Positions 10,103-19,637 are shown, counted from the first letter of the stretch. The stretch is 64,000 nt of DNA from Microbacterium bovistercoris (GCF_003387575.1 NZ_QUAB01000042.1:59621-123620); one strand, 5' to 3'. The notes: generated by a model from the sequence alone, not told the origin. A program made the numbers and translations.

Positions 10103-10537
10103 TCAGCGGCGTTCGAGCAGGAACAGCGCGATCAGGCGGTCGGTGCGGGTCTGGTAGTCCGCATAGGCGGGCCACGCCTCGACCGCACGATCCCACCACA
10201 CCGCGCGCTCGGAGCCTGCGAGCTCGCGGGCCGTGTAGTCGTGCTTCTCCGCGCCGTCCTGCAGCTCCACGTGCGGCTGGCGACGCATGTTGCCGGCCCA
10301 CTTCGGCTCGTCGGGTGCCCCGCCCTTCGACGCCACCACGACGTACTCGCCGTCGTGCTCGACCCGCATCAGCGCGGTCTTGCGCAAAGCACCGGTCTTC
10401 GCCCCCACCGTGGTCAGCACGATGATCGGCTTGCCCTGAAGGTCGGCGCCTTCGGCACCGCCGGAAGCCTCGAACCTCTCGGCCTGCCTGCGGGCCCAGT
10501 CGGATGTGGACGGCAGATACTCTCCGGAAAGCGGCAT
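10103..10537 (-). CDS. Nitroreductase-family deazaflavin (F420)-dependent oxidoreductase
   Basis: 144 residues of the DDN/FDOR-A split-barrel family, which reduces substrates using F420H2. Diagnostic strands are [37 protein letters not shown] and the Trp-containing segment [18 protein letters not shown]; both contact the cofactor in this family. It is convergent with the TetR gene (4-nt gap) and lies downstream of a repeat pair and the sucD terminator, so it needs its own promoter. None is obvious. A second, less similar family member lies at 16939-17412. Confidence 0.9.
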   Translation of the reverse strand: MPLSGEYLPSTSDWARRQAERFEASGGAEGADLQGKPIIVLTTVGAKTGALRKTALMRVEHDGEYVVVASKGGAPDEPKWAGNMRRQPHVELQDGAEKHDYTARELAGSERAVWWDRAVEAWPAYADYQTRTDRLIALFLLERR

Positions 10538-10565
10538 GCCTCGATCCTATGCACGGCCGACGCCC

Positions 10566-10658
10566 GGCGGACCGATCCGCGGATGGCGGACGTTTCTGCG
10601 GCGTGTCCGCCGCCGCCTGCAGATCGGTCCGCCATCCGCAAGCGGGCGACACGACGAA
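10566..10658. repeat. 93-bp palindromic intergenic repeat, copy A
   Basis: Contains nested inverted repeats: outer arms GGCGGACCGATC and GATCGGTCCGCC, inner arms GGCGGAC and GTCCGCC. Copy B at 10692-10784 differs at only two positions. Related copies C and D lie 20 kb away. It could fold into a long hairpin in RNA or DNA. Confidence 0.88.
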
Positions 10659-10691
10659 TCCCGACGGCGTACCCGCCGCGCTCCGGCAAGT

Positions 10692-10784
10692 GGCGGACCG
10701 ATCCGCGGATGGCGGACGTTTCTACGGCGTGTCCGCCGCCGCCTGCAGATCGGTCCGCCATCCGCAAACGGGCGACACGACGAA
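10692..10784. repeat. 93-bp palindromic intergenic repeat, copy B
   Basis: 91 of 93 bases match copy A, with a 33-bp unrelated spacer between them. The right end touches the sucD terminator hairpin. It lies in the 292-bp gap between sucD and the F420-type enzyme. I see no gene in that gap. Confidence 0.88.
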
Positions 10785-10815
10785 GGGCTCGGATGCCACG
10801 CATCCGAGCCCTTCG
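10781..10815 (-). terminator. Terminator after sucCD
   Basis: 16-bp perfect arms CGAAGGGCTCGGATGC and complement with a CAC loop, 15 bp after the sucD stop. The loop is closed by the CGGATGC/GCATCCG pair. Confidence 0.88.
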
Positions 10816-10829
10816 CAGGAAAGCAGTGC

Positions 10830-11732
<903 letters not shown>

Positions 11733-11751
11733 GTCTCTAGTCCTTTTCGTC

Positions 11752-12918
11752 TCAGGCGTTGGCCAGCTCGGCGGCCTTGTCGGCGCCCTCGTCCATGGTG
11801 GCGGCGAGCGTCACGAGCGGGTGGTTCGCTGCCGCGAGGATCGCGCGGCCCTCTTCGACCTGGTTGCCGTCGAGACGCACCACGAGCGGCTTGGTGGCCG
11901 AGTCGCCGAGGATCTCGAGAGCCTTGACGATGCCCTCTGCCACCGCCACGCAGGAGGTGATGCCGCCGAAGACGTTCACGAAGACGCTCTTGACCTGCTC
12001 GTCGCCGAGGATGACGTCGAGGCCGCTCGCCATGACCTGCGCGTTCGCGCCGCCGCCGATGTCGAGGAAGTTGGCGGGCTTCACGTTGCCGTGGTTCTCA
12101 CCCGCGTAGGCGACGACGTCGAGGGTCGACATGACAAGGCCCGCGCCGTTGCCGATGATGCCGACCTCGCCGTCGAGCTTGACGTAGTTGAGGCCGGACG
12201 CCTTGGCCTTGGCCTCCAGCGGGTCCTCGCTGGCCTTGTCGGCGAGCTCTTCGTGCTCGGGGTGACGCACCTCGGAGGCGTTGTCGTCGAGCGTGACCTT
12301 GCCGTCGAGGGCGATGATCTCGCCGTCCTCGGTGCGGACCAGCGGGTTCACCTCGACGAGCGTGGCGCCCTCGCCCTTGTAGACGTCGTAGAGCTTGACG
12401 AAGACGTCGGAAACCTTGTCGACGAGGTCCTCGGGGAAGTTCGCGGCCTTGGCGATCTCGACGGCCTTGGCCTTGTCGATGCCGGTCAGCGCGTTGACCT
12501 CGACACGCGCGAGCGCCTCGGGCTTCTCGACCGCGAGCTGCTCGATCTCCATGCCGCCCTCGACGCTGCACAGCGAGAGGTAGGAGCGGTTGGCGCGGTC
12601 CAGCAGCACGGAGAAGTAGAACTCCTCGGCGATGCGCGCACCAGCTGCGACCATGACACGACGAACGACGTGGCCCTTGATGTCGAGACCGAGGATCGCC
12701 TTCGCCGCCTCGTACGCCTCTTCGGGGTTCTTGGCGACCTTGACGCCACCGGCCTTGCCGCGGCCGCCGGTCTTGACCTGCGCCTTGACGACGACGACGC
12801 CGCCGAGCTTCTCAGCCGCTGCCTTCACCTCCTCGGGGGTGTCAGCGACGATGCCGGCGAGAACCGGCACTTCGTACTTCTCGAAAAGGTCTCGTGCCTG
12901 GTACTCGTAGAGATCCAC
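11752..12918 (-). CDS. sucC: Succinyl-CoA synthetase beta subunit
   Basis: 388 residues, normal length. It starts [20 protein letters not shown], followed by an ATP-grasp fold ([19 protein letters not shown]) and the C-terminal SucD-contacting domain with [18 protein letters not shown]. First gene of sucCD. A possible -10 CATAAT lies about 57 nt upstream of the ATG (plus coordinates 12975-12980); no convincing -35 is visible. Confidence 0.98.
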   Translation of the reverse strand: MDLYEYQARDLFEKYEVPVLAGIVADTPEEVKAAAEKLGGVVVVKAQVKTGGRGKAGGVKVAKNPEEAYEAAKAILGLDIKGHVVRRVMVAAGARIAEEFYFSVLLDRANRSYLSLCSVEGGMEIEQLAVEKPEALARVEVNALTGIDKAKAVEIAKAANFPEDLVDKVSDVFVKLYDVYKGEGATLVEVNPLVRTEDGEIIALDGKVTLDDNASEVRHPEHEELADKASEDPLEAKAKASGLNYVKLDGEVGIIGNGAGLVMSTLDVVAYAGENHGNVKPANFLDIGGGANAQVMASGLDVILGDEQVKSVFVNVFGGITSCVAVAEGIVKALEILGDSATKPLVVRLDGNQVEEGRAILAAANHPLVTLAATMDEGADKAAELANA

Positions 12919-13036
12919 AGTGCAGTCCTTCGCTGGTTGCGGCGGTTGGGACGCGACAAGATTGTCGGTTGTCGATTATGATTCGACCCGGTCATCTAGC
13001 GTACTACCGCGCGACACGACCCCCTGACCGCGGCGT

Positions 13037-13042
13037 TAGGCT
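13037..13042 (+). promoter_or_regulatory. -10 box for a leaderless TetR mRNA
   Basis: TAGGCT ends 6 nt before the ATG at 13049. Transcription starting at the usual distance would begin on the A of the start codon. No ribosome site is present, which agrees with leaderless translation. Confidence 0.55.
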
Positions 13043-13048
13043 CTCGCT

Positions 13049-13708
13049 ATGCACGAATCCGTACAGCCCCCGAACGGCGTCGTCGGGGCAGCGCTCGAAC
13101 TTTTCGCACAGCAGGGCTTCGAGCAGACCTCGGTCGAGCAGATCGCCAAGGCGGCCGGCGTCTCGAGATCGACGTTCTTCCGCCAGTTCGGTGGCAAGGA
13201 GGACGTGGTCTTCGCCGACCACGAAGCGCTGATCGAGCAGCTGCGCGCATTCCTCGACGAACCGCACGACGACCCCTGGCAGGCCGTGTGCGAGGCATCC
13301 GAACGCGTGTTCTCGTACTTCGCACGCGATCCTGAGCTCGCCAGGCGCCGCTACCAGATCGTGCGCGACGTCCCCGCTCTGCGCGAGCGCGAGATCATCA
13401 CGGTGTTCCGCTACGAGCGCCTCTTCGACGACTACCTGCGGCAGTCGCTGCCCGGCATCGACCCTGTCGACGCCGTCGGCTTCGCCGCCCTGGTCACCGC
13501 CGTGCACAACCACGTGCTGCGCCAGTTGCTGCGCGGCAAGAAGGTGCCGGTGTCGGTGCTGCAGAAGTCGCTCGCCGACGTGCGGCGACGGTACGGCGTG
13601 CTGGAGGATGCCGCTGACGCGGCGTCCGACGACGTGGTCGTCGCCGTCTTCCCGCGGTCGATGCCGATCGCCGAGATCACCCGGCGGGTCCAGGCCGAGC
13701 TCAGCTGA
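13049..13708 (+). CDS. TetR/AcrR-family transcriptional regulator
   Basis: 219 residues. The DNA-binding domain reads AALELFAQQGFEQTSVEQIA and AGVSRSTFFRQFGGKEDVVF; the Phe-Phe in the recognition helix and the length fit the AcrR branch. The C-terminal part carries a conserved RYQIVRDVPALREREIITVFRYERLF stretch seen in regulators of this type. The ligand is unknown. It is divergent from sucCD (130-bp gap), and control of sucCD is possible but unproven. It ends 3 bp from the convergent Cys-tailed protein. Confidence 0.9.
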   Translation: MHESVQPPNGVVGAALELFAQQGFEQTSVEQIAKAAGVSRSTFFRQFGGKEDVVFADHEALIEQLRAFLDEPHDDPWQAVCEASERVFSYFARDPELARRRYQIVRDVPALREREIITVFRYERLFDDYLRQSLPGIDPVDAVGFAALVTAVHNHVLRQLLRGKKVPVSVLQKSLADVRRRYGVLEDAADAASDDVVVAVFPRSMPIAEITRRVQAELS

Positions 13709-13711
13709 GTC

Positions 13712-14203
13712 CTAGTCGCAGCCGCAGCCGCCGGAGGGCGTCTTGACCATGAAGCAGACGTCGCAGACGCCGTAGTCGCGGTCTTCCTTCGGCGTCGCCT
13801 TCGGCACCTTCGGCGCCGCGGGCGCGGACGTGCGCGGCGTCGTCGTGCGCTTGGCCTTGACCGGGGCGACCTGGACGAACTCGCTCGGGTGCACGACGTA
13901 GAAGTACGGCGGGCGTCCCTCGCTGGGCTGCAGTCGCTGCGGAGCAGAGCCGACGACGACGAGCTCGTCCTCGCTGAATCCGTTGGTGTAGGTGCGGCCG
14001 ATGTGCAGAGCGGCACCGGGGCCGCGGCGGATCGCCTCGATGTAGCGGCCGCGGTCGATGAAGCTGCTGATCCCGATGGCGTCGACGATCTGCCCGATGA
14101 ACTCGTGGTTCACGGGGTCGATGCGGTGCGCACGGAGAGCTTCGGCGAGATTGCGATACGGACGGGAGGTGCCTGCGGGGGTCGGCCCCTGTACTTCATT
14201 CAT
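13712..14203 (-). CDS. Hypothetical protein with Cys-rich C-terminal tail
   Basis: 163 residues; I do not recognise a named family. The first 110 residues look globular (RNLAEALRAHRIDPVNHEFI, then GQIVDAIGISSFIDRGRYIEAIRRGPG, a beta-rich section, and PPYFYVVHPSEFVQV). A Thr/Lys/Pro/Ala linker follows, and the end has four Cys in the pattern CxxC-x10-CxC, the last residue but one. That tail could bind a metal, like a minimal zinc ribbon or knuckle. The start is ATG 14203 (MNEVQG) rather than the upstream in-frame ATG at 14275, which would run through the divergent oxidoreductase start. Confidence 0.75.
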   Translation of the reverse strand: MNEVQGPTPAGTSRPYRNLAEALRAHRIDPVNHEFIGQIVDAIGISSFIDRGRYIEAIRRGPGAALHIGRTYTNGFSEDELVVVGSAPQRLQPSEGRPPYFYVVHPSEFVQVAPVKAKRTTTPRTSAPAAPKVPKATPKEDRDYGVCDVCFMVKTPSGGCGCD

Positions 14204-14240
14204 CACTACAAGGATCCCACGCCGTGACACACTGAACCAC

Positions 14241-15707
14241 ATGGTGCGCGCGACAGTGATCGGCAGCGGCCCCAACGGACTCGCCGCCGCGGTGGCCCTG
14301 GCCCGCGCGGGCTACGCGGTCGAGGTGCTCGAGGCCGCTGAGACCGTCGGAGGCGGCGTGCGCACGCTCGAAGGCCCGTTGCCCGGGTACCGGTATGACG
14401 TGTGCTCGGCCGTGCACCCCGCGGCGCTGACCTCGCCGTTCTTCCGCGCCTTCGGCATGGCGGACCTCGTGGACTGGATCCGCCCGGAGATCTCGTATGC
14501 GCATCCGCTCGACGGCGGGCGCGCGGGCATCGCCTGGCGCGACCTGGAGCGCACCGCGGAGGGACTCGGCGTCGACGCCAGGGCGTGGAACGCGCTGCTG
14601 CGTCCGCTGGTGCGCCGGCTCGACGAGGTGGTCGAGTTCACCGGCGGGACGATGCTGCGCGTTCCGCGCCACCCCGTCACCGGCATCCGGTTCGGCGTGC
14701 GGATGCTGGAGCAGGGCAGTCCGCTCGGACCGCGCGCGTTCCGCACCGACGAGGCGAACGCGCTGCTGGCCGGGGTGCTCGCGCATGCGGCGACCCCGCT
14801 CCCCTCGCCGTCTTCCGCCGCGGCGGGACTGCTCCTCGCCGCGCAGGCCCATGGCGCCTGGGGCTGGGCCTACCCGCGCGGCGGCGCGCAGCGCATCGCC
14901 GACGCCCTGCAGGACGACCTCGAGGCGCACGGCGGCGGCATCCGCACCGGTGAGCAGGTGGGTGACCTGGCCGATCTGGACTGGGGCGACCCGGCGCGCG
15001 GAGATCTGCTCGTGCTGAACTGCTCGCCTCGCCTGGCGCTCACGCATCCGGACATCCCCTCCGCGTACGCGCAGGCGCTGACGAGGTACCGTTACGGGCC
15101 GGCGGCCGCGAAGGTCGACTTCGCGCTGAGCGGGCCGGTGCCGTGGGCGAACGAGCGGGTCGCGCAGTCGCCGACCGTGCACGTCGGCGGCACGCGTGCC
15201 GAGATCGCCGCGAGCGAGAACGCGGTCGCCCGCGGTGCCGTGTCGGATCGCCCCTACGTGCTCGCGGTGCAGCCGTCGGTGCTGGACGGCACCAGAGCCC
15301 CGGATGGCGCAGCCGCACTGTGGGCGTACATCCACGTGCCGCTCGGCTCCGACCTCGACCCGACCGAGCTCGTCATCCGGCAGGTGGAGCGCTTCGCCCC
15401 CGGTTTCCGCGACGTGATTCTGGGCAGTCACGCCGTTGCGGCGTCCGGGCGCGAGGCGCTGAACCCGTCCGAGATCGGCGGTGACATCTTCGGCGGCTCG
15501 TTCTCGATGGCGCAGGCGTTCCGGCGGCCGGTCGTCTCCGCGACGCCGTGGCGCACCCCGATGCGCGGGGTGTACCTCGCCTCGGCGTCGACACCGCCCG
15601 GCCCCGGCGTGAACGGCATGGCCGGCTGGCATGCCGCGCGCACGGCGCTGGCGGATGCCGGCACGCCCGCGTCCCTGGAGGATCTGTTCGCCTCCTCCCT
15701 CGCCTGA
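14241..15707 (+). CDS. FAD-dependent phytoene desaturase-like oxidoreductase
   Basis: 488 residues. The N-terminal dinucleotide fold VIGSGPNGLAAAVALARAGYAVEVLEA and the following GGGVRTLE are typical of the phytoene desaturase/NAD(P)-FAD family. The C-terminal FAD motif is GVYLASASTPPGPGVNGMAGWHAA. No other carotenoid genes are nearby, so a carotenoid role is not supported; many relatives have unknown substrates. ATG 14241 has no ribosome site, and a CACACT hexamer 7 nt upstream may be the -10 of a leaderless transcript. Confidence 0.85.
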   Translation: MVRATVIGSGPNGLAAAVALARAGYAVEVLEAAETVGGGVRTLEGPLPGYRYDVCSAVHPAALTSPFFRAFGMADLVDWIRPEISYAHPLDGGRAGIAWRDLERTAEGLGVDARAWNALLRPLVRRLDEVVEFTGGTMLRVPRHPVTGIRFGVRMLEQGSPLGPRAFRTDEANALLAGVLAHAATPLPSPSSAAAGLLLAAQAHGAWGWAYPRGGAQRIADALQDDLEAHGGGIRTGEQVGDLADLDWGDPARGDLLVLNCSPRLALTHPDIPSAYAQALTRYRYGPAAAKVDFALSGPVPWANERVAQSPTVHVGGTRAEIAASENAVARGAVSDRPYVLAVQPSVLDGTRAPDGAAALWAYIHVPLGSDLDPTELVIRQVERFAPGFRDVILGSHAVAASGREALNPSEIGGDIFGGSFSMAQAFRRPVVSATPWRTPMRGVYLASASTPPGPGVNGMAGWHAARTALADAGTPASLEDLFASSLA

Positions 15708-15761
15708 GGGGTCAGAAAGCGTCGGGTCCGGCCCCGCCGACCCCGCAGATCTTGACCCCTC
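15706..15761. terminator. Possible terminator or regulatory hairpin
   Basis: 9-bp inverted repeat GAGGGGTCA / TGACCCCTC around 38 bp of GC-rich sequence, between the oxidoreductase stop and the ligase start. There is no T-tract and the loop is long, so this is tentative. Confidence 0.4.
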
Positions 15762-15795
15762 GTGGGATGACGGCAGACAGGCCAGGATGGTGACC

Positions 15796-16830
15796 ATGTA
15801 CGAGATCCCCGCGCCGATGCTCGCCAAGGCCGCTGCGGCCGTGCCCGATCCCTCGAAGACGCCGATGCTGTTCGAGCCGAAGTGGGACGGCTTCCGCGGG
15901 CTGATCGCCTGGGACGGCGAGAGCCTCGAGATCGGGTCGCGCGGCGCGAAGCCGCTGACGCGCTACTTCCCCGAGCTGGTCGAGCAGCTCCCGGGCATCC
16001 TGCCGGGGCCGTGCCTGCTCGACGGCGAAATCGTCGTCGCGACCGGACCGGCCGGCGCGCAGCGCCTGGACTGGGAGGCGCTCAGCCAGCGCATCCACCC
16101 GGCCGCCTCTCGCGTCGCGAAGCTCTCCGTCGAGACGCCGGCGATGTTCATCGCTTTCGACCTGCTCGCCGAGGGCGACGACGACCTGCAGCGGCTGTCG
16201 TTCCGCGAGCGGCGTGCACGCCTCGAGCGGATGCTGGCGGATGCGACCGACCCCCTGCATCTGACGCGCACCACCGACGACCGCGCGATCGCCCAGCGCT
16301 GGCTCGAGGAGTTCGAGGGCGCAGGGCTCGACGGCGTCGTCGCGAAGCCTCTGGACGATCCGTATGCGCCGGGAAAGCGCACCCTGATCAAGATCAAGCA
16401 CGCTCGCACGGCCGACGTCGTCGCCCTCGGCTACCGGGTGCACAAGAGCGGATCCGGCGTCGGCTCGCTGCTCGTGGGCCTGTACGGGGATGACGGTGTC
16501 CTGCGTCAGGTCGGCGGCGTCGCCGCCTGGAGCGACGCGATGAGGCAGCAGCTGGTCGAGGATCTGGAGCCGCTCGTGGAGCGGGATGCCGAGGGGGCGG
16601 CCGTCACCGGAGAGGGCGAGCGCTCCCGGTTCAGCGGCGCGAAGGACGTCTCCTTCGTGCGGCTGCGACCCGAGCGGGTGCTCGAGGTGAAGTACGACCA
16701 GCTCGAGGGGGCGCGATTCCGGCACACCGTGCAGTTCGCTCGGTGGCGCCCTGATCGGGATGCCTCCTCCTGCACCTACGACCAGCTTGACACTGTGGCA
16801 GGGTACGACCTCGCGGACGTGCTGACCTGA
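15796..16830 (+). CDS. ATP-dependent DNA ligase (LigC/LigD ligase-domain type)
   Basis: 344 residues, with an adenylation domain followed by an OB-fold. The nucleophile Lys29 is in motif I EPKWDGFRG. Later motifs visible are LLDGEIVV (III), FIAFDLLA (IIIa), EGAGLDGVVAKPLDDPY (IV) and RTLIKIKHARTADVV (V), and the C-terminal OB segment has VLEVKYDQLEGARFRHT. It seals nicks and end-joined breaks. A matching LigD-type polymerase is encoded 0.6 kb away on the other strand, which points to non-homologous end joining with the two activities on separate polypeptides. No Ku gene is in the window. ATG 15796 is chosen over ATG 15787 because AGGATGG precedes it at normal spacing. Confidence 0.93.
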   Translation: MYEIPAPMLAKAAAAVPDPSKTPMLFEPKWDGFRGLIAWDGESLEIGSRGAKPLTRYFPELVEQLPGILPGPCLLDGEIVVATGPAGAQRLDWEALSQRIHPAASRVAKLSVETPAMFIAFDLLAEGDDDLQRLSFRERRARLERMLADATDPLHLTRTTDDRAIAQRWLEEFEGAGLDGVVAKPLDDPYAPGKRTLIKIKHARTADVVALGYRVHKSGSGVGSLLVGLYGDDGVLRQVGGVAAWSDAMRQQLVEDLEPLVERDAEGAAVTGEGERSRFSGAKDVSFVRLRPERVLEVKYDQLEGARFRHTVQFARWRPDRDASSCTYDQLDTVAGYDLADVLT

Positions 16831-16847
16831 GCGCCTTGGTGTGCCAC

Positions 16848-16941
16848 GGGTCCTGAGCGAGCGAAGCGAGACGAAGGGCGCTCAGGACCCGAGGAACCGC
16901 ACCCTGAGCGAGGAGCGCAGCGACGAGACGAAGGACGCTCA
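16848..16941. repeat. GAGCGAGCGAAGCGAGACG-type intergenic repeat, two units
   Basis: The first unit (16848-16890) is a hairpin with 12-bp arms GGGTCCTGAGCG / CGCTCAGGACCC around the core GAGCGAGCGAAGCGAGACG. The second unit (about 16911-16941) is a diverged copy with TGAGCG / CGCTCA arms and ends in the stop codon of the next gene. The core recurs inverted at 51329-51355. It sits between convergent genes and may act as a terminator. Confidence 0.75.
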
Positions 16942-17412
16942 ACGGCCCGTACGCGGCGGCGTGAACTCGACGATCGGGATCTCGGCCTCTCCCCCGGCGG
17001 CGTAGTCCATCGCCGCGCTGAGGTGCTTCCAGGCGTCCGGATGCTCGGCCGCGTAGACCTTCAGCCGCGCCGCGGACTCCTCGGCGTCGAGCATTCGCAC
17101 CGCGGCCCGCGCCCGGCGCGCGTGACCGGTGCTGAGATAGGCGACGCCGTTGGCCTGCAGGTTGCGGTACCACTGCGCCTTCCGGCCGAACCCGGATGCG
17201 ACCCGGATCACGTTGTGCTCGCGCTCCACGACCTCGACGACCACGAACCGGCGCTGGTGGGATTTCCTGCCGAGGTGCTCGATCATCACGAGGCGGTCGC
17301 CGAAGATCCAGCCGAAGCCCGCACGGTACAGGCCGATGGGCGCGCGCACCAGCCAGGGTGTCGCCAGCATCCGAGCGACGAGCCTGTCCATGAAAGCGGT
17401 GTGCTCAGGCAT
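16939..17412 (-). CDS. Nitroreductase-family deazaflavin-dependent oxidoreductase
   Basis: 157 residues. It resembles the F420-binding split-barrel family, with the segments RLVMIEHLGRKSHQRRFVVVEVVE and GRKAQWYRNLQANGVAYLSTG, where the Lys/Trp/Tyr/Arg pattern is typical. A hydrophobic N-terminal helix (about residues 15-35) suggests membrane association, as in Rv3547-type members. The ATG at 17412 overlaps the end of the upstream polymerase gene by 8 nt, so both are probably on one transcript. A functional link to DNA repair is not evident. Confidence 0.82.
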   Translation of the reverse strand: MPEHTAFMDRLVARMLATPWLVRAPIGLYRAGFGWIFGDRLVMIEHLGRKSHQRRFVVVEVVEREHNVIRVASGFGRKAQWYRNLQANGVAYLSTGHARRARAAVRMLDAEESAARLKVYAAEHPDAWKHLSAAMDYAAGGEAEIPIVEFTPPRTGR

Positions 17413-18451
17413 CGTTCTCCCAGTTCGCGGCGACCTTCTTGCTCGGCTGCACCCGGGGCGGCTCTCCCGGCATCTTGGGGAACTCCGGCGGGAACGGCAG
17501 CTCCCCCAGCCCGTTCTCCGCATCGCGGTCCCACCACTGCAGGAGGGTGTCGATCCGCCCCGGTGCGTCCTGCATCCCGGCCCACGGGTCGCCGACCTCG
17601 GCGAGCCTGGCGGGGATGCTGCGCACGGTGAAGCGCTTCGGGTCCAGGTCGTCGAGCTCCTCCCAGTGGATCGGCGTGGACACCGGCGCGCCGGGCAGCG
17701 CTCGTGGGCTGTAGGCGCCGGCCATGGTGCGGTCGCGATTGGCCTGGTTGAAGTCCACGAAGATGCGCTCGCCGCGCTCCTCCTTCCACCAGTTCGTGGT
17801 CACCGCCTCCGGCATCCGCCGTTCCAGTTCGCGCCCGGTGGCGATGACCGCGTGACGCACGGTGAGGAACTCCCACTCCGGCGCGATCGGGCAGAACACG
17901 TGCAGACCGCGGTTGCCGCTGGTCTTGATGAACGGCTCGAGATCCGCCTCGCGCAGGACGGCGCGCAGCTCTCGTGCGGCGACGATCGCCTCTGCCATGC
18001 CCGTGCCGGGCTGCGGATCCAGGTCGATGCGCAGTTCGACCGGGTTGTCGGTGTCGGCCGCGAGCGATGCCCACGGGTGAAACACGATCGTGTTCATCTG
18101 CACGGCCCACACGATCGCGCTGGTGCGGTTCAGCACGATCTGCGGATGCCTGCGACCGCTGTTGTACGTGCACATCACGGAGTCGACGAAGTCGGGCGTG
18201 CCCTTCGGCGGGTTCTTCGAGAAGAATCCCTCGCCGCCGATGCCGTCGCGGAACCGCTCCAGTGACACCGGCCGGTGGCCGTTGGCGTTCAGGAACGCCG
18301 CGGAGACCGTCTGCACGTAGTCGGCGTACTCCGCCTTGGTGATGCCACCGCCGCCCTCGTCCGGCCAGACCACACGGTTCGGACTGGACAGTCCGATCTG
18401 CCGTTCCCCGTCGGTGTCGGTCACGGTCAGCGTCACGCGCTCAGAGGCCAT
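17405..18451 (-). CDS. ligD: LigD-type NHEJ primase-polymerase domain protein
   Basis: 348 residues, the archaeo-eukaryotic primase (PolDom) module that in M. tuberculosis LigD is fused to nuclease and ligase domains. Here it stands alone. The catalytic pair Asp143 and Asp145 is in RIDLDPQPG. The 5'-phosphate-binding motif is FFSKNPPKG, and FIKTSGNRGLHVFCPI with RIFVDFNQANRDRT supplies the remaining metal and nucleotide residues. It fills gaps with ribo- or deoxyribonucleotides during end joining, probably with the ligase at 15796-16830. The ATG at 18451 has no clear ribosome site. Confidence 0.92.
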   Translation of the reverse strand: MASERVTLTVTDTDGERQIGLSSPNRVVWPDEGGGGITKAEYADYVQTVSAAFLNANGHRPVSLERFRDGIGGEGFFSKNPPKGTPDFVDSVMCTYNSGRRHPQIVLNRTSAIVWAVQMNTIVFHPWASLAADTDNPVELRIDLDPQPGTGMAEAIVAARELRAVLREADLEPFIKTSGNRGLHVFCPIAPEWEFLTVRHAVIATGRELERRMPEAVTTNWWKEERGERIFVDFNQANRDRTMAGAYSPRALPGAPVSTPIHWEELDDLDPKRFTVRSIPARLAEVGDPWAGMQDAPGRIDTLLQWWDRDAENGLGELPFPPEFPKMPGEPPRVQPSKKVAANWENDA

Positions 18452-18489
18452 GTTCCGAGACTAGGACGCCGCGCCGACGAGCGGAACCG

Positions 18490-19557
18490 TCAGGCGAGGG
18501 CGCGGGCGCGCCCGAGGTCCACGAAGACCTCGGTGTTGAACCGGTAGGCCGCGCGGACCTCGTCGAGCATGCGGGCGCGCTCATCGGCGTCCAGCGTCGC
18601 GCCGAAGGCGTCGAGCACGCGGCGGTACATGTCCTTGAAACCACCCAGGTCGCCGAGCGTGGAGAAGTCGTAGAACGACACGCCTTCTCCCCCGAACTGA
18701 CCGGACACCCGGCGCGCGATGGCCTGACCACCGGAGAGGTCACCGAGGTAGCGGGTGTAGTGGTGGGCGAGGATGCCGGCGATCCAGCCCTGCTCCGCGA
18801 GTTCGTCGATCCGCGCGGCATACGCGGTGGTCGCCGGGACGGCCTCGATCGCGTCGCGCCAGTCCGCGCCGATCAGTGCCTCGAGGTCGCTGATGAGCGC
18901 ATCGCGTCGGATCAGCTCGGCCGGGTGCACCGCCGCGAGCAGCGGATCGGCGGCCAGCAGAGCGGATGCCCGCTCCAGCGCCTCGTACATGAACCAGTGC
19001 TGCACGACCAGCTGCGCGTAGTCGGTGCGGGTGCCTCGTCCGCGCATGATGTCGGCCATGAAGTCGGCGCCCTCGCTGTCACCATGGTCGCCCCAGGTGG
19101 CCTCGCGCAACTCGCGGGCGAAGCCGGCGGTCTCCCGCGCGTCCGTTCCGTGGGCACCGTGCGGGCGGGAGGCGCCGTGCAGGTGGGAGGCGCCGTGCGG
19201 GTTCCCCTGCTCACCGTGATGCGCATGCTGGCCGTGCTGCCCCGCGAGGTGGGTCGGATGCTGCTCCTCCGCGCGAGGCTCGACACCCAGCTCGCGGCAG
19301 GCGGCGCGGTACAGCTCGACGGCGGCGCGGCGGATGTCCCGCCGTTCGGCGATCTCGATCGGCCAGGCGACCGTGACCTCCCTTGAGCCGCCGGGCACGT
19401 CCGCCTGCCAGCGACCGCCTGTGCCATCCAGTCCGATCATCGCGGCACCGGTCGCCTCCGGCACCCCGAAGGCGCGGACGATGATGAGATTGTCATCGGA
19501 GTGGTCACCGTTCATGTGCGCGGTGACGGCGTCGATCACAGTGTCGTCGATGAGCAT
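18490..19557 (-). CDS. DUF2470-heme oxygenase fusion with His-rich linker
   Basis: 355 residues. Residues 7-90 are a DUF2470 domain (HMNGDHSDDNLIIVRAFG), the small domain also found at the C-terminus of HugZ-type heme-utilisation proteins. Residues 100-136 are a linker with 11 His. Residues about 145-355 are a biliverdin-forming heme oxygenase: REATWGDHGDSEGADFMADI aligns with HmuO and places the heme-ligand His at 158, and LGDLSGGQAIAR is the distal-helix Gly motif. It opens heme to release iron. The start ATG 19557 is chosen because an upstream in-frame ATG (19596) lies inside an iron-regulator box. The box predicts expression under iron limitation. The His-rich linker could hold metal or heme; this is inference. 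Confidence 0.93.
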   Translation of the reverse strand: MLIDDTVIDAVTAHMNGDHSDDNLIIVRAFGVPEATGAAMIGLDGTGGRWQADVPGGSREVTVAWPIEIAERRDIRRAAVELYRAACRELGVEPRAEEQHPTHLAGQHGQHAHHGEQGNPHGASHLHGASRPHGAHGTDARETAGFARELREATWGDHGDSEGADFMADIMRGRGTRTDYAQLVVQHWFMYEALERASALLAADPLLAAVHPAELIRRDALISDLEALIGADWRDAIEAVPATTAYAARIDELAEQGWIAGILAHHYTRYLGDLSGGQAIARRVSGQFGGEGVSFYDFSTLGDLGGFKDMYRRVLDAFGATLDADERARMLDEVRAAYRFNTEVFVDLGRARALA

Positions 19558-19575
19558 GCGTCCGCCATTCGTGAA

Positions 19576-19594
19576 TGAGGTAAGGCTAACCTTC
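19576..19594 (-). promoter_or_regulatory. DtxR/IdeR iron box upstream of heme oxygenase
   Basis: GAAGGTTAGCCTTACCTCA on the minus strand matches the DtxR/IdeR consensus TTAGGTTAGSCTAACCTAA at 15 of 19 positions, including the whole central GGTTAGCCT. It is 19 bp before the heme oxygenase ATG, a repressing position. Binding by Fe-loaded IdeR/DtxR would shut the gene off when iron is plentiful. Confidence 0.88.
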
Positions 19595-19637
19595 ATTCAA
19601 CCACGGGAACGCGGCGACCGGATACCAGCAGAGTCGG

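Noticed and set aside
10538..10829. Open frames of about 100-140 codons through the 10.6-10.8 kb repeats
   Set aside because: They arise in several frames from the duplicated GC-rich palindromes, so they are not genes.
19558..19596. Longer heme oxygenase start at 19596 (MKVSLTS)
   Set aside because: It would place the iron box inside the coding region and add a stretch with no family similarity. ATG 19557 is more likely.
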